Origin: Luzula sylvatica
Lineage: Eukaryota > Streptophyta > Magnoliopsida > Poales > Juncaceae
DNA length: 64,000 nt
Direction: 5' to 3'
NCBI GenBank assembly: GCA_946800325.1
Contig: OX326958.1
Location: forward strand, 7,574,001-7,638,000
Part shown: one piece after another, positions 33,997-46,235 of the stretch
Layout: every line of letters begins with the position of its first letter
How positions within the stretch are numbered: the stretch's first letter is position 1
Program-made: the position numbers and the translations under genes
Notes under the pieces: model-generated
Databases searched by the model: none
What the model was told of the DNA's origin: nothing
Seen by the model: only the letters and a program-made list of their open reading frames with translations

Positions 33997-34560
33997 AAAT
34001 CTGCAAAAGCCGACATGTCTTAGTTTTTAGGTGATTAACATGGCGGTATTTAAAATCCCGTTTATTTTTAATTAATGCTGGCGAGATTTAAAAAGCCGAT
34101 TTTTTACAGAATTAATGATGGCGGGATTTAAAATCCCGTTTCGTTTTAATTAAATCTGCAAAAGTCGACATGTCTTAGTTTTTAGGTGATTAACATGGCG
34201 GGATTTAAAATCCCGTTTATTTTTAATTAATGCTGGCGAGATTAAAAAAGCCGATTTTTTACAGGATTAATGATGGCGGGATTTAAAATCCCGTTTCGTT
34301 TTAATTAAATCTGCAAAAGCCGACATGTCTTAGTTTTTAGGTGATTAACATGGCGGGATTTAAAATCCCGTTTATTTTTAATTAATTCTGGCGAGATTTA
34401 AAAAGCCGATTTTTTACAGGATTAATGATGGCGGGATTTAAAATCCCGTTTCGTTTTAATTAAATCTGCAAAAGCCGACATGTCTTAGTTTTTAGGTGAT
34501 TAACATGGCGGTATTTAAAATCTCGACGTGGGCGGGATTTAAAAACCCGAAAGGGGTTAT
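33997..34560. repeat. 155-bp tandem repeat with quasi-palindromes
   Basis: The landmark aaatctgcaaaag occurs at 33997, 34152, 34307 and 34462, always 155 bp apart. Each unit contains two copies of ggcgggatttaaaatcccg, which is close to a palindrome, and a related gagatttaaaaagcc arm. About 3.6 units are present. Confidence 0.95.
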
Positions 34561-34775
34561 TTTTGAAATATTTGCGAAAAGTGGGTTAGTTTTTGAATTT
34601 TTATTCTAAAAGGGACTACTTGCAGAAATGCTCCTTTTAGAAACTGTAATTAATATATAATATAGGGACCATTAGATAACTTTGATGAAGGGGCAACCCG
34701 GGCAAGATCAATTCAAAAAAGATCACATCCTTTTCATTTTTGCCCGTGAAATGTGAATTTGTCTCTTTCGGCACG

Positions 34776-34817
<42 letters not shown>

Positions 34818-36555
34818 CTTTCCTGGGTCATGGCGCTCTCGGATCTTTCTCCGCACGGCCACGGACGATTCATCGCCGATCACTTGGCGACGCCACCTTT
34901 CTCTGTCGGCGGCAGGAACCGAAGACGTAAACATGGCGATGCCCTTCAATGGTAGATCCTAACCCTGGACGCAGCAGAAGTTATCGACTTGATTTAAATC
35001 CACGACGCAAAACCTGGTGACTTTCTTCTCCACCATAGGGCTTGATTTTAACTACTGGTGAAGTCTTGATTGGATTCAGGTACCCATTTTAGGGTTTGGG
35101 GTTTAGGCATTACGACAAATTGATTTCAAAAGCCTAAGATATTCTGATTTCTGCGAAGTTGTACTCAAGGTATGTAAAAAATGAAGGAAAGCAAGTATTG
35201 AAATTCGCGGTGTGTTATGGATTCAGAAATTTGACGAATATACACTCTTAGTAAAATTAAGATTGAGAAATGTGATTACAAAGACACTCTTTTTCATTAA
35301 TGCGAATTTATATCTATAAAGATTTTTTCCAGGTTTTGCTCATAATACACAACAAGCACAAGGTTCAGATTTGATTTGCAATGGATTGAATTGTACGAGT
35401 TAAATTGAGTCGAAATATTATTAGTGTTATAATTGAGCTTATATTTGTAATTGTGTATGCCGCACTGTTATATAGAAAGCTCAAATTATGCATGAAAATC
35501 TTTTTTGAAATTTCAAAAGAATGATACTTCTAAACCCTAAACCAGGATTTGTCTTTTCAGTTATAATTTTGTGTTATTATTAAGCATAAAGAAAATGGCA
35601 TTATAAATTATGATGAACTTTTTATTTGAATGCAGAAAAAACGGACAACTTCACAGATTTGAGGTTTATAAAAGTTAGTGATTTACAGTCATGAATTGTA
35701 AGTATTAAATAATGGGGGCAGAATTATGGTTCTAATTTGTATTAGGATAAGGATTAAAGATTTTGCTAATTACATGATTTGAGGTTTATTTAAGAAACAC
35801 AATGTGTATACTATTATAATAATCTAACATATAATTGGCAAATGCTTTGTGATAATATAAATGAATTATTTCATTAAAAAAATAGGGTTTATAGATTTAA
35901 TGAACTTTTTTGCAATTTATAAAGTTTTGTGGACTTAATTGTAATTTTTGTGCATTTATGTATCTTTGTAATTTTGAAAAAAAATAAAATGAAATGCACA
36001 ATTTACCATATTGTAAACAATTGTAAACTAATCAATGTCAATAATAATGACTCGAATGTAAACAATTTGAACTCAATTCCAAATCCAACACATAAATCTC
36101 AATCAATCAATAGTATCGAAACATAATTCTCAATTTCTTTCTCCCAAACCTAACCTTTACCTTAATTCTAATAATATCAACTCGATTTAACTTGTAAACA
36201 CCAATTCATTACAATTCTCTAAACTTAACTCGACATATATTTTATCTCCAAGTACAAATTGAAATAAACAAACAATCTTACTACAAACCCTAATCCAAAC
36301 TCCTCGATAAATAATTTATTCCAAGTCGAACACACGCTTTTCATCTTTGCCGGTGAATCCTCGTCTCTTTCTGTACGCTCTCTCTCCTCCGGTTTCATGG
36401 GTCATGGCACTCTCGGGCCTTTCTGCGCACTCCTATTTGTACATGAATGGAATGTTTAAACAACTTAGAATGTAAACTAATTTATTTCACATTGATTCGA
36501 CACCAAATTGATTTTTTCAAATAATTTGAGAACTGCATCGGTTCGTTTAGTGAAA
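34561..36555. other. Intergenic DNA with two related leader-like blocks
   Basis: A (CT)n run lies at 34780-34812, followed by a GC-richer block with a short plus-strand frame beginning MALSDLSPHGHG (34830-34955). A diverged copy of the same block, including gggtcatggc and actctcgg, lies at about 36339-36432. Neither continues into a recognisable gene. The rest is AT-rich. Confidence 0.5.
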
Positions 36556-37940
36556 ATATTATTGTAACGTATTATTTTAAAATGTATAAAAAATACTGTA
36601 TAATACTTGATGCCGGATAATACAAAATTAAAGAAAGAATAAAAGTGGAGACCTATTTATAATGATCACATGATATCTAATACATTTTCTCTAACTCACA
36701 TATTTCAAGACTAATTAAAAGTAATAATAAAAACTAACACCTTCTTCTTGATAATTAATCTCTAAAGTCATTCATACATCTAAAGAAAACCATCCAAACA
36801 ATAAAACATGAATCTTGAAAAACTACGTGTATTGTTCATGACATGACATGAATTTGGATGACATGTCACATTTATATACTGACATGTAAATATCGGTGTC
36901 CATACTTATTGTAGTTAATATCAAAATATTTACATGAAAATAAATATTAAAAAAATATTGAAATCAAAATATTTACTTGAATATAAATATAATAAAATAT
37001 TGAGATCATACTTTTAATTCAATAATTTTTCTTCAAAATTTTCACAAAAATTAACGTGTTATTAATTTGATTCAAATATCACTAACGATTGAATAATTTA
37101 TTATTTAATATTTTTTTACTTTTATACATTTAATCAATTTATGCAAATACTAGTTTTAAGAAAAGGACTCTTGGTGATATGACAACTTTACAAGAAAAAC
37201 AATATAAAACTAGTTTAAATACCATTTTCTTACTTTTGATAATAATAAGTTAAATATTTAATTATTTCTTATATGTTAGATAATAGATATTTGACAAAAT
37301 ATAACTAAAATTCCTTATTATCAAAATATAGTGGTTATGTTACAGATTAATTGATTGTTATATTCAACAACTATTACTTTTATGTATTATCTTTTTTGTG
37401 TTCCATTTTAAATTTATTATTATATTTTAAAGCCTACACATATTTTGGACTGTTAATTCAGGGTTGTTAATTGGACTCCAATTTCGAGTATCGACATATA
37501 TAAGCATGGACCTGAATTTGTGTTAACCCGATGGACTGTTAATTGGACCAAAATTTTGAGTACCTACATGTATGTATAAACATGGACATGGATTTCTGTT
37601 GTTTGTGTTGTTTTACTCAATGAGTTGTTAATTGGACCTGAATTTGAGTACCTACATTAATGGATCTGAATTTTGGGTTGTTAACTTAATGTATTGTTAA
37701 TTTAAAATAACTACATTTATAAATAAGAATCTGAATTTGTGTTGTCAACTCACTGGAACGTTAATTGGACCAAATTTTTGAATATATAAACATGGGCCTG
37801 CATTTGTGTTGTTAACTAAATGGACTGTAAATTGGACCGAAATTTTGCAGCCTAATTACATGCAACGAGGAAGATTTTGTGAAATGTAATGTACGTATGT
37901 ATGCTAATATGCCCTCTATCTTGACTTAGTTGCCTCTATA
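36556..37940. repeat. Dispersed repeat, copy A
   Basis: Starts atattattgtaacgta and ends near gccctctatc...gttgcctct. It aligns with 48733-50446, except that copy A lacks about 285 bp (49621-49905 of copy B). The right part is a degenerate series of about 75-bp units built on aaacatggacctgaatttgt and gttaattggacc. Confidence 0.85.
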
Positions 37941-39645
37941 TAAACATGGGTCTGTATTTTTAATTTTTTAGATATTTGGCAAGATTAGCGTGGAGTCATT
38001 TATGTCCCCAATTAATTTTGGACTTTGTTTTGTAATTAAGTTGAGAAGTTGCATTAAATCATTTAGGAATTGTTGGATTATTAAGTAGGAATTTATTTTG
38101 ATGATTCATGGTGTTTGATGTATGCATGTTTATGATTAGTTTTTGAAAGTTTTAAAGACGGCGTTTAAGGTTATTTATAATTATGAAAATAATTTTATAA
38201 AACGTTTATTATTTTTTATTGGATATGTTTTGTTAAATTTTGTTCCAGCTTTTTTGATAATAAAAAAATGGTGCTGAATTATAGTTATAATTTTCCGAGA
38301 TATTTTGTCCTTTTTTTATAAGCAATATGTCCACCATATTCAACTCACTTTGATATATAGAGTGTGACATATGTATTTTTATGAGTATTATTATATCATC
38401 ATATAATATATTTTTTGAGATATGACATATTTTTATGTCATAAATAATAACAAACATTATGTTGTTATTATTAACAATACATTATGTGATTTAAATATTG
38501 AAATAGTGATCCGACTTATGTACCATACAACATATTATTTAATTATATAATATTAATATTTTTTTAATTTATCCACAACACAAAGAAAATTACACATAAT
38601 ATTTCATTCAATAGTTAAGACAGATGAAAAATAGTATCAAAATTTAATTAACAAAACATAAACTATAAATGATTTGACATCGAATGATTATTTTTAAATA
38701 AACAATTTTAAAAGTTATTTTTTGATGTTTGTAACTTTACATAATTAGTATGTTTTGAAAAGTTATTCTTTTTCAATTGCTTTTAGTTTTGAAACTTCTA
38801 ATTTGAAAATTAGTCTAACAAAAACACAAATATGATCTATTAAGCATTATATTACATTCCTATAATTATAATCTTAAAAAATTATTATTAGGAATTTTTT
38901 GTTTAGTAGACAAGTATAAATTGGGAATTACAAAAAGAGCTATCCTAGTTTTAAAATCAGAAAAATGACAATCTCGACTTTTGAAAGGTCGAGAGCTTTA
39001 TATAATGGATTTTGCTTTGCTACGTTATTCCATATTGCACCCTTGTTTGTCATCAGATTTGTATGGTTTAAAAAATAAATATTATTTTTAAATGTTAAAT
39101 CTATATATTTTTATAAATGCGTGCACATTAAAAAAGTTTTATATTTATAAAATTATATATCTGGAAATATTTAATGGATTGATCCATTTGAATAGAAATT
39201 TTCTCTCTCCTTTCTTTTCATGTTGTTTGAGTTTTATTTTATAACAGTCATTTCCTTTTTTTAAAGGAAAAAAAAGTGGTTTGTTCAATATGCGAATCAA
39301 TATACTTAATTTAATGGCTCAAACAGAGTTAGTTTCTAGTTTTTTTCAATTAATACGTGAATCATTATACTTATTTTATTGGCTCAAACAGAACTAGTTT
39401 TTATTGGCTAAAAAATTGTAATTAATGGCTCAAACATAAGCAGACTAAAAGTGTGTTGTTTTTTTAATAATACTGCCATTACACAAGCCAAACGGAACCA
39501 ACAAATTTGAACCATTAAACCCTAATCTCTTAGCTAACTTCTCTTTTTCCCTTTTGGTGCACTTTCCTCTCACCATATAACCCTAATCTCTCTTAACTAT
39601 CCCCTCCTCCTTTTCCAACCCTTTCTTGGAGAGTTCGTCGATCAT
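37941..39645. other. AT-rich intergenic DNA and probable 5'UTR
   Basis: No gene is seen up to about 39480. The CT-rich stretch 39530-39645 is likely the leader of the acidic-protein gene that starts at 39646. Confidence 0.5.
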
Positions 39646-42600
39646 ATGACAGCAGGTAATCGAGATCGCAGATTTTCAGCCTTTCCTGTTGTTCTAGGGC
39701 AGGCAGTAGGGCCGCCAATAAAAGATGAATCTGATTGTGAGTGTTGGAGTTAGTGAGTTTAGATCTTGTATTTTCGGTGAATTAGTGAGAGAGATTTTTC
39801 AGAGGAATACGCAGGGTATTTTTCATAGAGATAGGTAGGTATTTTTCTTAGAGATAGGTGGGTATTATTTACTTCTACCTGAGACACTCACAAACAAGAG
39901 TTATAAAGTGGGGATAGTTTCCCTCTTTCTACTTCTACACGAAAATAGATGATATTGTGGTTGTCTTGTGAATTGCTCTCTGGCAGAGACACAAAACCCA
40001 AACATCCCAAAAGTCTTTTTGTTACACATCTCCCATACACATACACATGGGGGCACATATTAACTATTACACATTAAGCTAATAAACCAAAATAAATAAT
40101 ATTACAAAAACATTAAATTTAACACTCCCCCTTAATGTTTTTGCTCGTCATGCCCATCAATTCTCGAAAGCGAATGAACTTCTCACTTGGAAGTGCTTTG
40201 GTGAAAACATCCGCCAATTGGTTTTCGGTTTTCACGTGCTCGATAAGAACCTCATCATCTCCAACCACTTCTCGAATAAAGTGGTGCTTGAGCTTGATAT
40301 GCTTCGTTCGGCTATGGAAGACGGAATTCTTCGACATCGCTATCGCGGATTTATTATCGCAAAATAGAATCGTGGCATTTTCTTGTTTCTCCCCCATATC
40401 TACTAATATTTTTCTCAACCATTCTATTTGTTTCACGGCTTCATTTGCCGACACATATTCGGCTTCCGCGGTGGAAAGCGCAACTCTTTCTTGTTTCCTT
40501 GAGGCCCATGAGAATATACCCGAACCGAGGGTAAACGCGTAACCCGAGGTACTTCTCATATCATCGGCACTCCCGGCCCAATCACTATCGCAAAATCCAA
40601 ATAATTCAATTTTCTCCTTTTCATTTTTCTCATACATAAGCCCATAATTTTTGGTGCCTTGTATGTACCTCAACACTCTTTTCGCCACACCCAAATGAGT
40701 TTTACTCGGCTTGCTCATATACCGAGATAACAAACCCGTAACATACATGATATCGGGTCTTGTAATAGCAAGATACAACAAACTTCCAATTAAACTCCTA
40801 TAAATTGAATCATCGGCCTCACCACTACCATCTTCTTTTACTAATTTTTCGTTTACCAAAATCGGTGTCGTTACCGGATTACAATTTTCCATCTTGAATT
40901 TTGAGAGAAGATTTTGGGCATATTTCTCTTGAGAAATAAAAATTCCATCATTTGTTTGTTCAACTTCTATGCCCAAAAAATAATTTAATAATCCCAAATC
41001 ATTCATCTCATATTTTTTAAACATCTCATTTTTAAATTCTTTTATCATTTTTTCATTATTACCGGTAACTATTAAATCATCAACATAGAGTGAAATAATT
41101 AGCATACCGATTTTATCTTGCTTGATGTAGAGGGTTGGCTCGCTCGGACTTCTTTGAAATCCCTTTTCGGTAAAATAGCCATCGATTTGGCTATACCATG
41201 CACGAGGCGCTTGTTTCAATCCATACAACGCCTTCTTCAATTTGTACACTTTCTCTTCACTTTCTTCAACCACAAACCCTTGCGGTTGCTCAACGTACAC
41301 TTCTTCTTTTAATTCGCCATTCAAGAAAGCGGATTTTACATCGAGTTGGTATAGTTTCCAACCTTTGTGAGCGGCCAAAGCAATCAACGTTCGAATAGTT
41401 TCATGCCTTGCCACGGGAGCAAACGTTTCTTGATAGTCGGTACCGGGTTTTTGCGAGTATCCTTTTGCAACTAATCTCGCCTTGTATTTTAGAACCGACC
41501 CATCCGGATTTGTTTTCGTTTTATAAATCCATTTTAAACCGATTAAATTTTTCTCCTTCGGTTTTTCAACTAACTCCCAAGTTTGATTTTTCTCAATCAT
41601 TCTTATTTCTTCATTCATCGCTTTTCTCCACACTTCCTCTTTCACCGCTTGCTCAAAATTCTCCGGTTCAACAACACAAAAATTACATCGCAAATAAATA
41701 TCACTTAACCTTCTCATTTTTACCGGTGTTGAGCTCGGTCTTGAGGAACTCGGCTCCATATTCATGGATGGAGAATTTGTCGTTTCTTCTTCTTCAAATT
41801 CATTTTGAATTTCATCTTTATCTACTTGCGGTTCGGTTTCCTTTTCATGTATCACTATCGGTACACTTTCTACGCATTTTTCTTTCCAATCCCATTTATC
41901 TTTCTCATTAAATATCACATTGCGACTTGTAATAATTTTTTCTCTTTTGAAGCTCCAAAGTCTATAGCCCTTCGATTGAGAACTATAACCCATAAAAACA
42001 CATTTTTCACCTTTCTCTTCAAGCTTTTGTCGCATTTCTTTCGGGACATGCGCGTAGCAAATCGAACCGAAAATTCGCAAGTGATTTACCGATGGTTTTC
42101 TACCACCGGACCATACCTCAAACGGTGTTTTGTCTTTAACCGCTTTGGTCGGACACCGGTTTAATAAATAAACCGCCGTGTACGCCGCTTCGGCCCAAAA
42201 ACTTTTCGGGACATCTTTTTCAACCAACATTGATTTTCCCATTTCAACTATGGTTCTATTTTTTCTCTCGGCAACACCATTTTGTTCCGGTGAATACCCT
42301 ACGGTTAATTGCCTTTCAACTCCAAGGTCTTCACAAAATTTATTAAACTCGTTGGAGTTATATTCACCACCTCGATCGCTTCTCAATTTTTTAATCAATC
42401 GGCCACTTTGCCGCTCAACCAATTTTTGGAATTTTTTAAAGATTGAGAATGCATCGGATTTTTGTTTCATGAAATAAATCCAACACATCCTCGAATAATC
42501 ATCGATGAAAGTGATGAAATATTTATTACCTCTTTGTGAAGGTTGCTTCATTGGACCGCACACATCGGCGTGTACAAGCTCCAAAGGATTTGTTGCTCTC

Positions 42601-45600
42601 CAAGCCCGTTCTTTTGGGAATGGTTCTCGGTGTATTTTACCGAGCACGCAAGCTTCACACACATCGCCCTTGTCTTCTATATTCGGCAAACCGTACACCA
42701 TATTTTTTCTACTCAATAATTTCAAGCTTTCGAAATTTACGTGGCCAAGTCGTTTATGCCACAACCTCGACACATCTTCAACACCCGCTTTTAATGCCAT
42801 CGATTTTGCATTTTTAAGAACGAGTGGAAAATTTCTATTTTTCTCCATTTTTATGGTTGTCATAATTTGACTTCCATTTTTCGATGTATCGTAGATTTTA
42901 CAACTCTCACCTTCAAAATGTACCGAGTGTCCATGCTCGATTAATTGTCCCACACTCAATAAATTTTGTGTCAACTCCGGCACAAGCATCACATCACGTA
43001 TGGTTTTTCGTCCATTTTTCGTTTCAATGGCGATTGTACCTTTTCCTCTTGATTGGACAACCGCACCATTACCCATCGTAATTTGAGTAGTGTCGGTCGC
43101 ATCAATTTCGGTGAAGACCGATTCAATTCCGGTCATGTGGTTACTACAACCACTATCAACATACCATACATCGCTCTTTTTCTCCAAGGCCGTTTGACAC
43201 GCATAAAACGTGTTGTCGTAATCTTCTTTATTTTCGGTGTAGTTGGCTTGTTCGTTATTTCGAACTCGACAATCTTTTTGGAGATGCCCAAATTTCTTAC
43301 AATTATGGCATTGAGGTTTATCCTTGAACCAACAATCTTTTTCAAGATGAGAAGCTCTTTTGCAAATATTACATTTTGCTTGGTTGTTTTGGCAATTATT
43401 TCTACCTCCTCCTCTTCCTAATAATCCCCTGCCCCTATTGGAATAATGTCCTATTCCTCTACCGTAATAACCCCCACGGGAAGATTCTTCCTTTACCGTA
43501 TTTTGGTTTGGTGGTTTAGAAACGGTGAGTTTTGATTGGAATGCACTCTCGAGAGATTTTTCGGCATCCCTATTTAGTCTTTGCTCATGCCTTTCTAAAG
43601 AACCCATTAGGTCATGAACACTTATAGTGGAGAGGTCTTTGGTTTCTTCAATAATAGAGGCCATGTTGTCATATTTGGGAGAAAGGCTAATTAGGATTTT
43701 TTCGCAAACCGATTTGTCGGTTAAATCCTCATCCAAGCTTCTTATTTGATTTACCAATTCCATGATTTTAGAGAAATAATCCTTAAGAAGTTCATTCTCT
43801 TTCATAATCAAATTTTGGAAATCTCTTTTTAGAGTCAAGAGTTTCCCGATTCTAACCTTTTCGTTTCCTTGAAATTCTTTTTGCAAAATTTCCCAAGCTT
43901 CTTTTGAGGTTTTCGCCCCAATAATTCTCGGAAATAGTTTATCCGAAATTGCATTTTGGATCAAGAATAACGCCTTCGCATCCTTCTTTTTATTCTCCTT
44001 GTATTCTAATTTACTCGATCCATCTTCTTTCTCTTTTCCCTTCTCGGTCATTTCATCGAGCACCTTGTGTGCACTCATTTTTTCAAACCCCTCTTCTACT
44101 ATTTCCCATAGATCCTTTGAGATCAACAAAGTTCTCAACTTAATACTCCAATAATCATAGTTCTCACCATCGAAAATGAGTTGTGAAGATAATGGAAGCC
44201 CAAGCACACCTCCTTGGTTGGCCATGGTGATCTCCTCTTTCTTCTTCTTCTACAAACTCGATTTTCCTTGCAACCTTAGCTCTGATACCAATTTGTTGGA
44301 GTTAGTGAGTTTAGATCTTGTATTTTCGGTGAATTAGTGAGAGAGATTTTTCAGAGGAATACGCAGGGTATTTTTCATAGAGATAGGTAGGTATTTTTCT
44401 TAGAGATAGGTGGGTATTATTTACCTCTACCTGAGACACTCACAAACAAGAGTTATAAAGTGGGGATAGTTTCCCTCTTTCTACTTCTACACGAAAATAG
44501 ATGATATTGTGGTTGTCTTGTGAATTGCTCTCTGGCAGAGACACAAAACCCAAACATCCCAAAAGTCTTTTTGTTACACATCTCCCATACACATACACAT
44601 GGGGGCACATATTAACTATTACACATTAAGCTAATAAACCAAAATAAATAATATTACAAAAACATTAAATTTAACAGTGAGTCTTTCTCTGAAAGCGACG
44701 CGTGGACGGCTCTTTATGAGGTTTTGGATATGAAAATCCTTCATGTATCTACCAAGGATTCTGTTGAGGTCTACGGAAAAATAATTTTGCACAGTTCGAC
44801 TGGGTTTGTATTCCTCTTGAATCGTGAAAAAAACAATGCCGAGACGGTCACGATTCCAGTAAGTGTACGATTTTTGAAATTTCAGTATGGATTTAGATTA
44901 GTACTGATATAATCTCTGTCTTAGGGAGGATCTATCACGTTGACGAACCCCAAAATTGGCGTGAATGGTTTGAATCCTGTTGGCATATCCTTCGAGCTGG
45001 GAGGAGATTTAGAAGAACTAAACGATGGGTTCTTAAATTGGACGTATTATAATTCGCCCTTTAATTTGCCATTCAATACTCTCTTAACTTCTGAAATCAA
45101 ACGAAGGAACTGTTCACTGGCTGTGAGATACATTGTGTTCTCGCGTGCACTCGTTGCCAACTTAGAAATCAAGCTCCTCAGAGAAGAAGAAGAAGACGAA
45201 GAACAAGAACAAGAACAAGATCAAATCATTCTCGTCAGAGGAGAAGAAGAAGAAGAAGAAGAGGAAGAAGAAGTTGAAGAAGAAGAAGAAGAAGAAGGAG
45301 ATGGAGATGGAGAAGTAGAAGGAGAAGCACAACAAGAAGAATGGGAAGGAGAAGAAGAAGAAGAAGAAGAAGAAGGGGGAGGAGAAGGAGAACAAGAGGA
45401 AGAAGAAGAAGGCAATGCTACAACAATATGTGGAGAAATCACTGCTTCGTTTTCAGAATATCCGAGTCTCGCATTTACTTTATTCGATAAGATGAGCGAC
45501 GACTGCGTCACTGTCAGTGGGGACGGGCTGGTCCTTTTGTCCAAGTCTGTAATTGCCGTGCCGCTTGGCTCGGATTTTGATATCAAGGTCAATCTCCTGG

Positions 45601-45794
45601 TCGCTGCGGGAAAAGTTAGGTTTTCTCCCCGATCTTGTGGCGACTACGTCGGTATTATTTCTGACAAGATTGAAGTGAAGGTTATCTTCTGCGACTGGTA
45701 CTACCACCCCGAGACACGAATAGCTAAGAGTAATTTTAAATTTTACAATGACTGGTCCTCCGATGAAGAGGACAAGCAGGAGGAGGAAATGTAG
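39646..45794 (+). CDS. Glu-rich protein with DUF6598-like regions, exon 1 split by copia element 2
   Basis: The gene consists of 39646-39741, then 44682-44858 after the copia insertion, then an intron with GTAAGT/TTAG borders, then 44925-45794. The insertion duplicates GTGAG. Counting only one copy, the frame runs from the ATG to the stop for 380 codons with no interruption. Before the insertion this was therefore a complete two-exon gene. Beta-rich segments lie on both sides of a Glu-rich stretch (about residues 177-254, encoded by GAA/GAG runs): [33 protein letters not shown] and, later, [13 protein letters not shown] ... [20 protein letters not shown]. These resemble the plant-specific DUF6598 domain; this family call is tentative and its function is unknown. 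With 4.9 kb of antisense retrotransposon in exon 1 the present allele is probably null unless the insert is spliced out. Confidence 0.6.
39737..39741. repeat. Target duplication of copia element 2 (left)
   Basis: GTGAG at 39737-39741 equals GTGAG at 44677-44681. Confidence 0.95.
39742..40124 (-). repeat. 3' LTR of copia element 2
   Basis: 383 bp from TGTTGGAG to TTTAACA on the plus strand, the same as 44294-44676 apart from one base. Confidence 0.96.
40119..44225 (-). CDS. Gag-pol polyprotein of Ty1/copia element 2
   Basis: An intact 1,368-residue frame. Gag opens with a DUF4219/UBN2-type region ([17 protein letters not shown]) and ends with two CCHC zinc knuckles near residues 283 and 304. 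The protease active site is DSG ([10 protein letters not shown], near 353). A GAG-pre-integrase motif (HKRLGHVN) lies near 488. Integrase has HADVCGPM near 550, SDRGGEYN near 612 and the Glu-bearing [11 protein letters not shown] after it. Reverse transcriptase has YVDDLIVTG near 1045, and RNase H has [10 protein letters not shown] near 1250. The order of domains is that of copia. No stops or shifts are seen, so the element may be autonomous. The last codons overlap the polypurine tract and the first bases of the 3' LTR, which is a compact arrangement. Confidence 0.96.
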   Translation of the reverse strand: MANQGGVLGLPLSSQLIFDGENYDYWSIKLRTLLISKDLWEIVEEGFEKMSAHKVLDEMTEKGKEKEDGSSKLEYKENKKKDAKALFLIQNAISDKLFPRIIGAKTSKEAWEILQKEFQGNEKVRIGKLLTLKRDFQNLIMKENELLKDYFSKIMELVNQIRSLDEDLTDKSVCEKILISLSPKYDNMASIIEETKDLSTISVHDLMGSLERHEQRLNRDAEKSLESAFQSKLTVSKPPNQNTVKEESSRGGYYGRGIGHYSNRGRGLLGRGGGRNNCQNNQAKCNICKRASHLEKDCWFKDKPQCHNCKKFGHLQKDCRVRNNEQANYTENKEDYDNTFYACQTALEKKSDVWYVDSGCSNHMTGIESVFTEIDATDTTQITMGNGAVVQSRGKGTIAIETKNGRKTIRDVMLVPELTQNLLSVGQLIEHGHSVHFEGESCKIYDTSKNGSQIMTTIKMEKNRNFPLVLKNAKSMALKAGVEDVSRLWHKRLGHVNFESLKLLSRKNMVYGLPNIEDKGDVCEACVLGKIHREPFPKERAWRATNPLELVHADVCGPMKQPSQRGNKYFITFIDDYSRMCWIYFMKQKSDAFSIFKKFQKLVERQSGRLIKKLRSDRGGEYNSNEFNKFCEDLGVERQLTVGYSPEQNGVAERKNRTIVEMGKSMLVEKDVPKSFWAEAAYTAVYLLNRCPTKAVKDKTPFEVWSGGRKPSVNHLRIFGSICYAHVPKEMRQKLEEKGEKCVFMGYSSQSKGYRLWSFKREKIITSRNVIFNEKDKWDWKEKCVESVPIVIHEKETEPQVDKDEIQNEFEEEETTNSPSMNMEPSSSRPSSTPVKMRRLSDIYLRCNFCVVEPENFEQAVKEEVWRKAMNEEIRMIEKNQTWELVEKPKEKNLIGLKWIYKTKTNPDGSVLKYKARLVAKGYSQKPGTDYQETFAPVARHETIRTLIALAAHKGWKLYQLDVKSAFLNGELKEEVYVEQPQGFVVEESEEKVYKLKKALYGLKQAPRAWYSQIDGYFTEKGFQRSPSEPTLYIKQDKIGMLIISLYVDDLIVTGNNEKMIKEFKNEMFKKYEMNDLGLLNYFLGIEVEQTNDGIFISQEKYAQNLLSKFKMENCNPVTTPILVNEKLVKEDGSGEADDSIYRSLIGSLLYLAITRPDIMYVTGLLSRYMSKPSKTHLGVAKRVLRYIQGTKNYGLMYEKNEKEKIELFGFCDSDWAGSADDMRSTSGYAFTLGSGIFSWASRKQERVALSTAEAEYVSANEAVKQIEWLRKILVDMGEKQENATILFCDNKSAIAMSKNSVFHSRTKHIKLKHHFIREVVGDDEVLIEHVKTENQLADVFTKALPSEKFIRFRELMGMTSKNIKGEC
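40125..40136 (-). other. Polypurine tract of copia element 2
   Basis: Minus-strand ATTAAGGGGGAG immediately before the LTR start TGTTAAAT. It overlaps the end of the gag-pol frame. Confidence 0.8.
44279..44290 (-). other. Primer-binding site, copia element 2
   Basis: Minus-strand TGGTATCAGAGC, three bases after the 5' LTR end. It matches the 3' end of initiator tRNA-Met. Confidence 0.92.
44294..44676 (-). repeat. 5' LTR of copia element 2
   Basis: 383 bp, bounded by TG and CA, adjacent to the primer-binding site. It provides the promoter of the element. Confidence 0.96.
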
Positions 45795-45854
45795 TCCAAT
45801 TGTTCTGGCTAGGTTCTTTTGTTGTCTTATGAAATGGACCGTTATTTGTAGTCA

Positions 45855-45911
45855 TATTAAGTAAGCTTTGTAAGCAACATCAGTGTATATATTAAGTAAG
45901 CTTTGCAACCC

Positions 45912-45960
<49 letters not shown>

Positions 45961-45993
45961 ATCAGAGTATATATTAAGTAAGTTTTGCAACCC

Positions 45994-46044
<51 letters not shown>

Positions 46045-46235
46045 ATCAGAGTATATATTAAGTAAGCTTTGCAACCCATGAGAGAGAGAGAGAGAGATCC
46101 ATCAGTGTATAGATTAAGTAAGCTTTGCAACCCATGAGAGAGAGAGAGATCCATCAGTGTATATATTAAGTAAGCTTTGCAACCCATGAGAGAGAGAGAG
46201 AGAGATCCATCAGTGTATATATTAAGTAAGCTGCA
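45855..46235. repeat. Compound minisatellite with (GA)n
   Basis: About six units of atccatcagtgtatatatta followed by agtaagctttgcaacccat, each separated by a (GA)n run of variable length (about 5 to 24 repeats). It lies just downstream of the acidic-protein gene, possibly within its 3'UTR. Confidence 0.95.

Larger units (their letters stand above)
39742..44676 (-). mobile_element. Ty1/copia LTR retrotransposon 2, complete
   Basis: A 4,935-bp complete element on the minus strand. It has 383-bp LTRs at both ends, a 5-bp target duplication, a primer-binding site for initiator tRNA-Met, one uninterrupted gag-pol frame and a polypurine tract. The LTRs differ by one base (t at 39875, c at 44427, in gggtattattta(c)). 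That marks a very recent insertion. It lies in exon 1 of a protein-coding gene in the opposite orientation. It is unrelated to copia element 1 in LTR sequence and size. Confidence 0.97.

Noticed and set aside
45162..45592. Minus-strand Phe- and Ser-rich frames
   Set aside because: Antisense of the GAA/GAG repeats of the acidic-protein gene.
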